From Ktedonobacteraceae bacterium (lineage in GTDB: Bacteria; Chloroflexota; Ktedonobacteria; Ktedonobacterales; Ktedonobacteraceae), in the NCBI GenBank assembly GCA_035653615.1, contig DASRBN010000007.1, positions 115,599 through 179,598 of the forward strand: a stretch of 64,000 bases of DNA. The letters run 5' to 3'. Positions within the stretch are counted from its first letter, which is position 1. Every line of letters begins with the position of its first letter. Under the pieces are notes generated by a model. The model was not told the origin of the DNA, searched no databases, and saw only the letters and a program-made list of their open reading frames with translations. A program made the position numbers and the translations under genes. Shown here piece after piece: positions 43,537 to 51,332 of this stretch.

Positions 43537-44253
43537 TTAGGGCGTAAAGCGTTTCCAATGGCCCTCGGAGACAACTGAGACTTCGCCATCGAGAACGACG
43601 ATGGCGGTCTGATCGTCAATCGCGTATGTCGGCACCGGCCCCCTGGCGGCCCATCTTTCTGCGTTGGGCAGGGAATTCTCCGGAAAAGAGGGGTAATCCA
43701 GGTGCGGAAACACCGAAAAATCAACCAGTCCCAGCGCTCGATCGTCGCCTGCGGGCAGATTCCTTGCCGGAGGCTCGCGACAGAACCAGCCATCGTAGGT
43801 CTCTCCGAAGTAGGGGGTGACCACCATGCTCCCGGCGCTCAGTCCCACATAGACCGTCTCGCGCCCAAGCTCCGGCAAGAGGTCGGCCAGTCCGGATTGC
43901 CGCATCCAGTAGCACAGATACAGGGGGTCGCCGCCTTCCACCAGCAGAGCGTCCGTCTCTTGAACCAACGGGAGCCAACGCTCTTCATTGATACTGGGCA
44001 GCGCAGTCAGCTCCAGCACTCCCAACGACTTCCACCCCACTTCGCACATGGAGGTGAATCCGTCAGGGAATGGAGCGGTCTTGGTCTCTCCGCGGATCAG
44101 CCTGGCGGCCATGGCCGGACCATTGGGGTTGGCGTACAGCGCGGTAGGAATGTACAGGGCGCTGGACTCGGCAATGGCTTTCCCCAGCAGATCAACCAGA
44201 GCGTTGCGAATGCTGTCATTGGTGATGCCGCCAGACGTGAGAAGAAATTTCAT
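43537..44253 (-). CDS. Peptidase S51 (dipeptidase E-like)
   Basis: The 238-residue protein belongs to peptidase family S51. The nucleophile is Ser139 in YVGLSAGSMV, EGGDPLYL resembles the family GGxxxxL motif, and the ending YAIDDQTAIVVLDGEVSVVS is typical. Members cleave Asp-X dipeptides or cyanophycin pieces. Length matches the usual 230-240 residues. AAAGGA lies 7 nt before the start. Confidence 0.88.
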   Translation of the reverse strand: MKFLLTSGGITNDSIRNALVDLLGKAIAESSALYIPTALYANPNGPAMAARLIRGETKTAPFPDGFTSMCEVGWKSLGVLELTALPSINEERWLPLVQETDALLVEGGDPLYLCYWMRQSGLADLLPELGRETVYVGLSAGSMVVTPYFGETYDGWFCREPPARNLPAGDDRALGLVDFSVFPHLDYPSFPENSLPNAERWAARGPVPTYAIDDQTAIVVLDGEVSVVSEGHWKRFTP

Positions 44254-44326
44254 GCTGGTTTCCTTTCTAATCCATGAAGAGCTAACTCTCAGGTAACACC
44301 TATTTTAGGACTTAGAGCAATTTGCT

Positions 44327-44914
44327 CTATTTCGAGGCGCCCCCTGCTCTTTGACGAAATCCTTCCTCAATCGAGGTAATGTGCTCAGCCGCATGCCCGG
44401 CTCTTCCGGCAAACAAGTCGCCGGCGGACTGCTCACCTATAACAGTGGGCACTGGAGTGGCCAGCTGATCATCGGTGAATTGTTGTAGGAGGTCCAATGT
44501 TTCCTGCCGCGCCGCCAGGAAATCCGCTACCAGCATCTCCATACTGTCGCCATGATGCGCGTTCACGTAGGTTTGATTGATTCTGGCGATGGCCATCCCC
44601 AGCCGCTCCTCCTCCTCTGGGGTCAGAGCGCTCAGATCGCCCAGGATGGCCGGTATTGCTTCCGGCGGGTATTGAGAGCGTAAGAGAACGTCTCGAGTCT
44701 CACCGGCGAGTGTACGGCGCAGCAATTGCTGGATGTTGCGCTCGCTTTTTACCAGGTGAGCAAAATGATCCTTAGCACACCACGGAACTGCTCCAGGAAC
44801 TTCACTCGCCGTTGCCGGGCGCTCCAGGTCGTCCGGGCTCAGCCCTTGAAAAAACTCCATCACCTGCGTCTGCGATGCTGCAAGTGTGCCCAAAATCTCT
44901 GCGCGAGTTGGCAT
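44327..44914 (-). CDS. DinB/ClbS-family protein
   Basis: The 195-residue protein has the ClbS/DfsB type DinB fold: MPTRAEILGTLAASQTQVME at the start, then AKDHFAHLVKSERNI and, near the end, GHAAEHITSIEEGF with conserved His. ClbS members include cyclopropane hydrolases that protect against colibactin; the role here is not known. I start at ATG 44914, where AGGAGGG lies 6 nt upstream, not at the longer in-frame ATG. A promoter lies at 45030-45058. Confidence 0.82.
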   Translation of the reverse strand: MPTRAEILGTLAASQTQVMEFFQGLSPDDLERPATASEVPGAVPWCAKDHFAHLVKSERNIQQLLRRTLAGETRDVLLRSQYPPEAIPAILGDLSALTPEEEERLGMAIARINQTYVNAHHGDSMEMLVADFLAARQETLDLLQQFTDDQLATPVPTVIGEQSAGDLFAGRAGHAAEHITSIEEGFRQRAGGASK

Positions 44915-45029
44915 GATGACCCTCCTAGAAACCACTGGGAAGCACAAGACGTATCCAGACGACTCCGCCAGACCTATAAGCAATAGGTACGGCCCACGTC
45001 TACTGGAATAACACAAAGGTACTACTTAG

Positions 45030-45058
45030 ATGATACCACATGTAGAACGTTTGCTCAA
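45030..45058 (-). promoter_or_regulatory. Promoter of DinB/ClbS gene
   Basis: On the minus strand TTGAGC (45058-45053) and TATCAT (45035-45030) are 17 bp apart. A leader of about 108 nt would result. Confidence 0.5.
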
Positions 45059-45067
45059 GCGAAGCGA

Positions 45068-45112
45068 GGCTGCTTCTATCCGCTGTGCTTTAGCCAGCGG
45101 ATAGAAGCAGCC
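45068..45112 (-). terminator. 18-bp-stem hairpin after the propeller gene
   Basis: Arms 45068-45085 and 45095-45112 pair perfectly over 18 bp around a 9-nt loop containing CTTTAGC. It lies 145 bp after the stop at 45257, next to the -35 box of the DinB gene. It may be a terminator or a dispersed hairpin. Confidence 0.45.
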
Positions 45113-45256
45113 CCTGATAAACCATTAGGGTAGGACGCTGGTAATGGCTGCGTTTTCGAAAAGCGGGCTAGCAGGTTGATGAAATGCGAAAGTCTTTTGG
45201 AGAATACAGACGCTTTTTGAAACTGCTTTCCCTTTAATTTAAGCAGCCAGAGCGCT

Positions 45257-46444
45257 TTAGAACCCTGCTATCCCATTTGGGCTACCAGCGACCGGCAACG
45301 GTACCATCTTTTTGAAAATCAGCTTGCCAGGCTTTATCTTGTACACACTCATGCTACCTGAGCCATCATTAGTGACTATCAGCGTTCTACCGATCTGGAC
45401 CATAGCAGTAGGTTCAACTCCCGTTCCGGCAAAATGAGCCAGGAACGTATATGTACCATTCTTGACAGCGTACAGCCCAAAACTGTTTGAGTTCTGCTCC
45501 GAGCAAACCAACTGGTTATCTTTGCTATCGTACCAGACCTGTGCTGAATTGGAGCCTTGAGGATCTGACGCAGGGCTGCCAGGAAGCGCGGTGAGCACGC
45601 CGCTAGAATTGTACGTGTACGCATCAGTTTCAGTAGGACCGGCATTGCCAGCGAAAAGTGTTGTTCCGTTTACAGCCAGACCGCCAGGAGAAGGTGGGTT
45701 AGCGGAATTCGTATGTTGCAGGGTAAATGAGGTGCCGGAAATCGAATAGGTATTGATGAACCCACCAATATAAGAACTGACGAAGAGTTCAGTTCCATCG
45801 GGTGAAACAACAACGCTACCCATGGCATTGTTAATGTCCGCGTGTTGTGCCTCGGTCATAGCACAGCCAGAGTTTACACTGAAACTATCTACCGGGCCGC
45901 TTGAGTAGCCGTTGAACATAACGACAAAGACGACACCTCCTTTGGGAGAGGCGGCAATGCCCTGGACATTAGCTGCTTCGACTGTGGCATGTGTCACTAA
46001 TGTCAGCGAACCATCAGAGTTAATCAGGAACGAGTTGAAGGTGCCGCTGCCATCGTCGCTGGCGAAGACACATTTATGATCCGGTGAAATAGCTATCTGG
46101 TTCCCACCATAGCCAGACCCGCCACCTGTTCCTCCAGTGGCATATGGAGAGCCTGGCAAAGGTGTTAAACCTTTTTTTGTCAGCTTGTAGCCACTCACGC
46201 TGTTGGGTGTAGAACCATTATTGACGTAAATATAATGTGTACCTTTTACATCAGTGGAGAAACTGGCTCCAACAGCAGGACGTGTCGGGCTTTTCCCGTG
46301 GCTAACGGCCCCGCCATTTCCCGCTCCGTCAGGACCGTAAGCACTTGCGATGAGGGGATTGGCAAATGGAAGCAAAACCAGGAGAAAAGCTGAAACCAGG
46401 AAGAATCCAATTGAGCCAACGAGACGAGGAAGGCAACGTTTCAT
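45257..46444 (-). CDS. Secreted lactonase-like beta-propeller protein
   Basis: The protein of about 395 residues has a signal peptide (LVGSIGFFLVSAFLLVLLPF, then LIASAYG). The mature part has repeats typical of the 6-phosphogluconolactonase/YVTN propeller class: YIYVNNGSTPNSVSGYKL, IAISPDHKCVFASDDGSGT, VVVSPDGTELFVSSYIGG. No catalytic residue set can be named. I start at ATG 46444 because AAAGGAC lies 8 nt upstream; 23 codons upstream look non-coding. A promoter is visible at 46642-46670. Confidence 0.8.
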   Translation of the reverse strand: MKRCLPRLVGSIGFFLVSAFLLVLLPFANPLIASAYGPDGAGNGGAVSHGKSPTRPAVGASFSTDVKGTHYIYVNNGSTPNSVSGYKLTKKGLTPLPGSPYATGGTGGGSGYGGNQIAISPDHKCVFASDDGSGTFNSFLINSDGSLTLVTHATVEAANVQGIAASPKGGVVFVVMFNGYSSGPVDSFSVNSGCAMTEAQHADINNAMGSVVVSPDGTELFVSSYIGGFINTYSISGTSFTLQHTNSANPPSPGGLAVNGTTLFAGNAGPTETDAYTYNSSGVLTALPGSPASDPQGSNSAQVWYDSKDNQLVCSEQNSNSFGLYAVKNGTYTFLAHFAGTGVEPTAMVQIGRTLIVTNDGSGSMSVYKIKPGKLIFKKMVPLPVAGSPNGIAGF

Positions 46445-46754
46445 AATCTGAGTCCTTTCTTTGTTATGGCAACAATCAGACGAACGGAAGCGCGAACAAA
46501 CTGGCATGAACAAAACTGAACACTACAGACCAGCCATGTAGTTACCCTGGTTGACTCGGCCAGAATGAACGTCAAATAGCACCCAAAAAGAAGCAAGTAC
46601 ATCCGCGAGTCGGTAACCCCCATACCAATGCCGGCAATATAAGTATACCCGATAGTTCAGATTTTGTCACCGGTATCAAAGTCTCTTGCGCCCACCCTGG
46701 AATTTATGATTTGCTAGTATCGAAGGATTTTTCAACTCAAGGAGAACAAATACC
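46445..46754. other. Divergent intergenic region, propeller and ABM genes
   Basis: The 310-bp gap includes the minus-strand promoter at 46642-46670 and a leader of about 190 nt. AAGGAGA precedes the plus-strand ATG at 46755. No further gene is seen. Confidence 0.4.
46642..46670 (-). promoter_or_regulatory. Promoter of the secreted propeller gene
   Basis: On the minus strand GTGACA (46670-46665) and TATACT (46647-46642) are separated by 17 bp. Each box differs from consensus at one position. Confidence 0.55.
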
Positions 46755-47039
46755 ATGATCTGTCTTGCCGTAACCTATATCATCCAGCCAGGGCACGAGG
46801 CCGAGGCGCTTGACCTCTTCCACAAAATGACCGAGCATACCCACAAAGAGCCTGGGAATGTCTTGTATATCGTTCATCGCTCGCCGAATGACCCACGCCG
46901 TTTCTTCCTGTATGAACAATATAAAGATCAAGATGCGCTCGAGGCCCATCGCAGTGCTGATTATTTCACACAGTTTATAACCAATGGACTCTGGAAGATC
47001 ACCGAAAGCCGGATAGCTGAAACATACGAACCGATCTAA
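46755..47039 (+). CDS. Antibiotic biosynthesis monooxygenase-like (ABM) protein
   Basis: The 94-residue protein is a single ABM-type dimeric alpha/beta barrel: VTYIIQPGHEAEALDLFHKM, then EPGNVLYIVHRSPNDPRRFF and YEQYKDQDALEAHRSADYF. Members act as quinol or heme monooxygenases, or as YgiN-like quinone-redox enzymes. Lacking cofactor residues that settle it, the substrate is unknown. AAGGAGA lies about 10 nt upstream. Its stop is 21 bp from that of the convergent unknown gene. Confidence 0.85.
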   Translation: MICLAVTYIIQPGHEAEALDLFHKMTEHTHKEPGNVLYIVHRSPNDPRRFFLYEQYKDQDALEAHRSADYFTQFITNGLWKITESRIAETYEPI

Positions 47040-47060
47040 AAGCCACAATAGAGCGTAATG

Positions 47061-47903
47061 CTATTCCATTTGTACATCACGCTGTACCTCGACGTTCTCT
47101 CCCGGTTCAGGAAGATCGACGAAACGATCATTCTTGATGTTATTGAAAAAGGGTGAGGTTAATTCGAGATAGCCCTCTATAATATGCTGGGCATAAGGCC
47201 CCGGCGGTACTGTTGGCTCAAGCACGCGCCAGGAACGTTCGCCTGGGCGATCAGCCGGTTTGGATGTGACCTGTACACCCATTTTGTTCATCAGAACCAT
47301 ATTGCGCTGGGACAGCGATTGATGCGGTACGTAGCTATAGAGCAGTCCTTCCATTGCGGCCAGTTGTTGCTCGATCTGTTCGGGACGATGCCCATACTGT
47401 GCGCAAGCCGCCTGCACCTCGCGAATCAGTTCATCCTCTGACGGGGCAAAGATGGCATCCAGCGCCTGCATCAGATTCATGCCTCGATTGAGCAGGACTC
47501 GCCGGCCATGAATCAGGCGCTGGGCTAACCCACTCTCTCCGCCCTGCTGCGCTTCGTGTATGCGGCGTGTGAGGTCGGCAAAAGGCAGCATATCCAGCTT
47601 GCGATTGAGAAATGCGACCACGTCGGCAGTATTTCCTTCCTGCCAGCCACGCAGCAGTTCCAGGCACTCGCGGCCCTCGTACCTCGAAATATTCTTATAA
47701 ACGCTCAGCAAGCGATCTTTGCATTCACATACCCACAGAGCGTGGAGATAACGCACCGAGTCGGACACAGGAAACGTGGAAAAACGCTTCAATCCATGAA
47801 CGTCCTGCACGAAAGGAAAGCTTGCCTCAAATTCGGGTTGCAGTTGCTCGAAAGCCTCCAGCTTCTGTTTCACCAGTTCTTGCATGAGCTGTGGGTTTGC
47901 CAT
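47061..47903 (-). CDS. Conserved-looking protein of unknown function
   Basis: I do not recognise this 280-residue protein. It is soluble and mainly helical, without signal peptide or membrane helix. The N-terminal half has FPFVQDVHGLKRFSTFPVSD and VRYLHALWVCECKDRLLSVY. Later features are LLNRGMNLMQALDAIF and a C-terminal segment EGYLELTSPFFNNIKNDRFV. GGAG lies 7 nt before the ATG. It follows the dehalogenase and TenA-like genes on the same strand, 108 bp after the latter, and could be part of the same unit. Confidence 0.7.
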   Translation of the reverse strand: MANPQLMQELVKQKLEAFEQLQPEFEASFPFVQDVHGLKRFSTFPVSDSVRYLHALWVCECKDRLLSVYKNISRYEGRECLELLRGWQEGNTADVVAFLNRKLDMLPFADLTRRIHEAQQGGESGLAQRLIHGRRVLLNRGMNLMQALDAIFAPSEDELIREVQAACAQYGHRPEQIEQQLAAMEGLLYSYVPHQSLSQRNMVLMNKMGVQVTSKPADRPGERSWRVLEPTVPPGPYAQHIIEGYLELTSPFFNNIKNDRFVDLPEPGENVEVQRDVQME

Positions 47904-48011
47904 ATATATCTCCTGTACCGGTCATCTTGAAGAGGGACGTTTAACTGATGTTGTACTACATTCAATACGTACCAAAGCAAAGAAGTGATACGAGTTACTT
48001 CTATTAGGGAA

Positions 48012-48671
48012 TTATTGCCTGGGATCCGCTTCCATAACCGTATCATAAAACATCAGCTCAAATTCGTGGCTTAAACGCACGGCACGCGTAATCAATTGCC
48101 TATCGGCCTGTGTGGTATATCGTGCCAGCAGCATCTCGTCAACCGGCGTGACGCGCGCGCTTATTTCTTCATGCGCCGTAAAGAACTCGACCTGTTCGGC
48201 GCTCAATCCATAATTGCGCATCAGAGCAGGGCCGATACGCAGGCAAATCTGGATGAAAATATCCTCGCTCGCACCGACGGCGGCCAGTTTCTCACCGGAC
48301 GAACCATAGGCCAGCATCCAATAGAAAAAGTTGGTCAGAGCCGTACAGCCCGCAAGCGGCTCCACTGCATCAAAATCGGCCCGCGATAATCCCAGCGCCT
48401 CACCGAATCGTAGTAGCAGTTTGTATCCACCTACCTTTGGAATCAGCTTTGCGATCAGCAATTCCTGCACTTCAAGGTCGGAAGAGGCCGAGATAGCCAG
48501 GGCATCGAGTCGGTATGCCTCGCGTACCAGCCACCAGTCTTGTAGCGCAAACAGGCGCAGCTTTTCTCGTTCAAGCGTTCCTGTCTCTATGCCCTGCCAC
48601 AAAGGATGATGTAGCAAATGCTGTCGCAATGGCTCAAGGTTCTCGGTTAAAATGGCATCGGCAAAGCTCAT
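48012..48671 (-). CDS. TenA/PqqC-like heme-oxygenase-fold protein
   Basis: The 219-residue all-helical protein resembles the TenA/PqqC/CADD group: LLHHPLWQGIETGTLEREKL at the start, then ALQDWWLVREAYRL, and FFTAHEEISARVTPVDEMLL with possible metal-ligand His and Glu. Relatives hydrolyse thiamin pyrimidines, oxidise PQQ precursors or act as diiron oxygenases. Active-site residues cannot be mapped with confidence. The start is 7 bp after the dehalogenase stop, so the two are probably co-transcribed and may share a substrate path. Confidence 0.78.
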   Translation of the reverse strand: MSFADAILTENLEPLRQHLLHHPLWQGIETGTLEREKLRLFALQDWWLVREAYRLDALAISASSDLEVQELLIAKLIPKVGGYKLLLRFGEALGLSRADFDAVEPLAGCTALTNFFYWMLAYGSSGEKLAAVGASEDIFIQICLRIGPALMRNYGLSAEQVEFFTAHEEISARVTPVDEMLLARYTTQADRQLITRAVRLSHEFELMFYDTVMEADPRQ

Positions 48672-48678
48672 GTGTCAT

Positions 48679-49578
48679 TTAGTCTTTCAGCGGTGTTCGA
48701 TCCATAAATTCTACGATATGCTGTGCGATCTCCTCGCCCTTCTCTTCCTGCAAGAAATGACCTGCATCGCGAATGACGATCTCCGGTTGATCCCTTGCAC
48801 CAGGGATGAGCGCACGGAAAAATCTATCTCCACCTCGAGTAATGGGATCACCATCGGAGAACATCACGAGTACGGGTTTCTCCCAATGAGAAAGCTCTTC
48901 CGTGGCTCTGCGCATTTCTGCTGCTCCAGGATCGTCAGGATGGATAGGCACCAGTAGCGGCCAGGCCATCGCCCCAGCCTTATATGTCACATCAGGAAAC
49001 GGGCTTTCGTAGGCTGCAACCACATCAGGCGTAATTGCATCGCGATGTGCCATGCCTGTAACAATCGAACGCGCAATCGGCAGATCAGTCGAACTTGCCG
49101 CGAATTGCCGCCAGCGCATAAAAGCCTCGCCCATAGGGAAATCTCCGGTGGGCAGTCCCGTGTTCATAATGACCAGCCGTGCAAATCGATCAGGCATCTG
49201 GGTCGCCACTGTTAAGCCGATCAGACCGCCCCAATCCTGAACGACCAGGGTAATCTGTTCCAGCGCCAATACATTGATGAAGCTCTTCAACGTGTCAGCA
49301 TGCATCTGGAACGAATACTCGTCGCGTTCGGTGTACTTATCGGAACGTCCGAAGCCAATGAAATCCATCGCCAACACACGATGATTTTTGGCCAGTATGG
49401 GAATCATTTTGCGGTATAGATACGACCAGGATGGTTCCCCATGCAGGCACAGAATGACCTCTCCCTGGCCCTCATCTACATAGTGAACGCGCGCTCCATT
49501 TACATCAACATAATGCGGCTGGAATGGGAAACCTGGCAGATTTTGAAAGCGCTCTTCGGGTGTGCGAATAGTGGGCAT
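48679..49578 (-). CDS. Haloalkane dehalogenase (HLD-I type) alpha/beta-hydrolase
   Basis: The 299-residue alpha/beta hydrolase has the oxyanion motif [14 protein letters not shown] and nucleophile Asp115 followed by halide-binding Trp116 in [12 protein letters not shown]. The cap-domain Trp lies in FMRWRQFA, the likely catalytic acid in [12 protein letters not shown], and His274 is in [12 protein letters not shown]. An Asp nucleophile with Trp after it distinguishes dehalogenases from ordinary esterases. It would cleave carbon-halogen bonds to alcohol and halide. The start lies just after a GGACA stretch. The TenA-like gene follows 7 bp downstream. Confidence 0.88.
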   Translation of the reverse strand: MPTIRTPEERFQNLPGFPFQPHYVDVNGARVHYVDEGQGEVILCLHGEPSWSYLYRKMIPILAKNHRVLAMDFIGFGRSDKYTERDEYSFQMHADTLKSFINVLALEQITLVVQDWGGLIGLTVATQMPDRFARLVIMNTGLPTGDFPMGEAFMRWRQFAASSTDLPIARSIVTGMAHRDAITPDVVAAYESPFPDVTYKAGAMAWPLLVPIHPDDPGAAEMRRATEELSHWEKPVLVMFSDGDPITRGGDRFFRALIPGARDQPEIVIRDAGHFLQEEKGEEIAQHIVEFMDRTPLKD

Positions 49579-49735
49579 GGGCAGGTGTCCTTTCTATTGT
49601 TCAGTTTCATTGAACAGACATAGAATGCGAAATATCTGGTACAGGTGAATTATGCCACCTGAAAAGGACGGGAAACAAGCTAAAGAGGAAATAGCTAGAT
49701 AGGCTTCCCAGGAAGTTTTATCATTATCCTGATTG

Positions 49736-49744
49736 TGCTATACT
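49736..49744 (+). promoter_or_regulatory. Extended -10 promoter of toxin-antitoxin module
   Basis: TGCTATACT is an extended -10 element. Transcription would begin near 49751, with a leader of about 44 nt before the antitoxin start at 49795. A TTGACA at 49747-49752 follows but has no suitably spaced -10 box. Confidence 0.5.
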
Positions 49745-49794
49745 CTTTGACAAGAGGCCCAGATAAATATATCCGTTAATAGAGAGGTAGTATC

Positions 49795-50070
49795 ATGATA
49801 GAACGATTACAAGATATCCTGCCTTATCTGGAACAACTTCCACCAGAAGCGCAGGAAGAAGCAGCGACTTATATTGAAGCTCTGGCAGAAGCCCTCGAAC
49901 GGGGGGCTTCTGCATCTGGCAACTTGAAGTCCGTTCCCAGGGAAAGAGAAACAATGGAAGAGTGGGAAGACCCTGCAGGGGCATGGAGTGACCTGCCTGA
50001 TACTATGTTCGAAGAACTTGATCAAATTCGTCACGCAAGCCCTCCTACACCGCCATTGGAGTATCTATGA
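49795..50070 (+). CDS. Putative antitoxin of PIN-toxin module
   Basis: The 91-residue acidic protein opens with a helical segment (MIERLQDILPYLEQLPPEAQ, then EEAATYIEALAEAL). A polar linker follows, with WEDPAGAWSDLPDTMFEELD near the end. Antitoxins of PIN toxins often carry such a C-terminal toxin-wrapping tail. No clear DNA-binding fold is seen. Its TGA overlaps the toxin ATG (ATGA), as is normal for antitoxin-toxin pairs. GAGAGGTAG lies upstream of the start. Confidence 0.72.
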   Translation: MIERLQDILPYLEQLPPEAQEEAATYIEALAEALERGASASGNLKSVPRERETMEEWEDPAGAWSDLPDTMFEELDQIRHASPPTPPLEYL

Positions 50071-51258
50071 GACAATACTTACTTGATACTAATGTCCTGG
50101 GAGCTTACCTACAGGGTCGATCAGGTGCGCTTTCCCTCGCTCGATCATGGATACTCAATGACGAAGCTAGCACAAGCATTGTCGTATACGGAGAGCTTAC
50201 CGAATATCTCAAGGGATTTGTAGAGTTTCCTAGACATCAAGCTGCCCTTCGAACCTTGCTCAAGAAAGTGCATCCCTACCCTCTAACTTATTCTTTGCTT
50301 GAGCAATATGCGGACTTGCGCCGTGCATTGCGTCCACCGTTCGGGCCAGGATTAATTGGAGACATCGATACGCTGATTGTGCGCCGCGATACGCGGACAT
50401 ATATCCCCCAGCAACTGGGGAAGAACTTGAAGGGAGGTTCTTGGGCCACCCATCTTACCTGGAGCTGAAAAGCGAAGGGGACCAGAGCATGATGGGAAAG
50501 CGGGGAACATCCAGAGGCGTTGTGGATGAGTCGTACCCGCAAGACCCGCATCACATGGCTAAAGCTACACTGCCTGAACCCCAATCCTAACTTGGTGTAA
50601 GTATCCACCCATCGGAAAAACGTCTGCAACCGATGTCATGATCTGCCTCTGCAAGCAATCAGGGCAGAAGCAACCTTCAGATCGTGAAAGGGCACCCAAC
50701 GGGGGTGAACAAAGGGATGAATAGGGAGCCTAACTGATGCTGAGACGTATATGACCGACGCAGCGTGGGATTGCCTACAGACCGCGAGGTCCAGGGCAAC
50801 GGAGCCGCCGTAGTAGTCCGAGACGGTAGCACCGATCACATGGCGAAGGGCGGCAGGGAATTCAGATTGGAAAGCACAGGGAGGTATTCGTGATGAGGAA
50901 CGCCGAAACTGTCCTCACAATCATCCGAGAACGCGGAGAAAAAAAATAAAAAAAATAAACCCGCCGGAGGAAGACCCTTGTGGTTTGCCATTTCTGTCAT
51001 CAAGCCATCCACACAGGACGACCAACGAGACGGAAAACAACGGATTGAATGACTGGAAAGCTGTATGCATCGAAAGACGCATGTACAGTTTGGTGGGGGG
51101 CCGATGGAAAAGGGCACACAATGTACCTCGCCAGCGGCCTACCCAACGCAGCTACTGCACTAAACTACCGGCTTACTCTAGTAACAACAGACAGTGACTT
51201 TACGCGTGTGCCATATCTTTCTTTTATGCACATTCCTCTGAATGCGCTTAAGGGCTAA
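50067..51258 (+). CDS. vapC: VapC-like PIN-domain toxin, split by a group II intron
   Basis: The coding sequence is in two exons, 50067-50378 (104 codons) and 51148-51258 (36 codons and stop). Joined, they give a 140-residue PIN-domain ribonuclease of normal length. Exon 1 has catalytic Asp7 (LLDTNVL), Glu43 (YGELTEY), Asp99 and Asp101 (GDIDTLI). Exon 2 gives AATALNYRLTLVTTDSDFTR with the fourth acidic position Asp119. The join falls exactly between Ile104 and Ala105, with no codon lost or gained. Unspliced reading ends at 50468 as a 133-residue product that lacks the last strand and Asp119. VapC toxins cleave tRNA or rRNA; the target here is unknown. Whether splicing happens in the cell needs RNA data. 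Confidence 0.85.
50893..51048 (+). pseudogene. Remnant of group II intron reverse transcriptase/maturase
   Basis: AGGGAGG (50878-50884) precedes ATG 50893, which opens an 18-codon frame beginning MRNAETVLTIIRERG, the usual start of one lineage of intron-encoded proteins; it stops at TAA 50947-50949. After an A-rich junction, 50962-51048 encodes a 28-residue end RRRKTLVVCHFCHQAIHTGR and PTRRKTTD. That is the CxxCH-x3-H-x-GRP zinc site that closes the HNH endonuclease domain of these proteins. The middle, about 550 residues in relatives (from family knowledge), is gone. The two pieces are in different frames. Confidence 0.8.
51058..51091 (+). ncRNA. Group II intron domain V
   Basis: The 34-nt hairpin has the catalytic AGC triad near its 5' end, GTATGC, a GAAA tetraloop, CGCA-GTAC on the return strand and GTTT at the end. 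The lower eight base pairs are complete (one G-U). One A-C mismatch lies in the upper stem. It matches the general domain V pattern at nearly every conserved position. Confidence 0.88.
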
Positions 51259-51332
51259 AATTTCGCTCTATACCAGTTTACGGAAGTCCCACCAGCGCGG
51301 TCAAGGAGTAGATACGGCGCTGAATTTAATTT

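Larger units (their letters stand above)
44915..45256. other. Intergenic region upstream of DinB/ClbS gene
   Basis: This 342-bp gap holds the DinB gene promoter (45030-45058) and an 18-bp-stem hairpin (45068-45112). I see no gene in the remainder. Confidence 0.4.
50379..51147 (+). mobile_element. ORF-deleted group II intron in the toxin gene
   Basis: A 769-nt bacterial group II intron in sense orientation. It starts GTGCGCC and ends CCCAAC (an AY end). EBS1 AATCAG (50657-50662) pairs with IBS1 CTGATT (50373-50378), and EBS2 GTATC (50601-50605) with IBS2 GATAC (50367-50371). Domain V is at 51058-51091. Domain VI pairs 51099-51107 with 51131-51139 and leaves A51141, seven nucleotides from the 3' end, as branch site. 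Domain IV holds only the two ends of the maturase gene. It is therefore unable to move or splice well alone unless a maturase acts in trans or the RNA self-splices. Confidence 0.88.

Noticed and set aside
45068..45112. tRNA or small structured RNA
   Set aside because: It is one long perfect stem without cloverleaf or conserved tRNA bases. It reads better as a terminator or hairpin repeat.
50836..51121. Minus-strand open frames of 66-93 codons inside the intron
   Set aside because: They lie over domains IV and V of the intron RNA, lack ribosome sites and have low-complexity Phe/Ser-rich translations.
50379..51147. Interpretation of the toxin gene as simply frameshifted or degraded
   Set aside because: The interruption has exact intron ends, domain V and VI, and exon-binding sites, and removal restores the frame with no lost residue, which decay would not produce.
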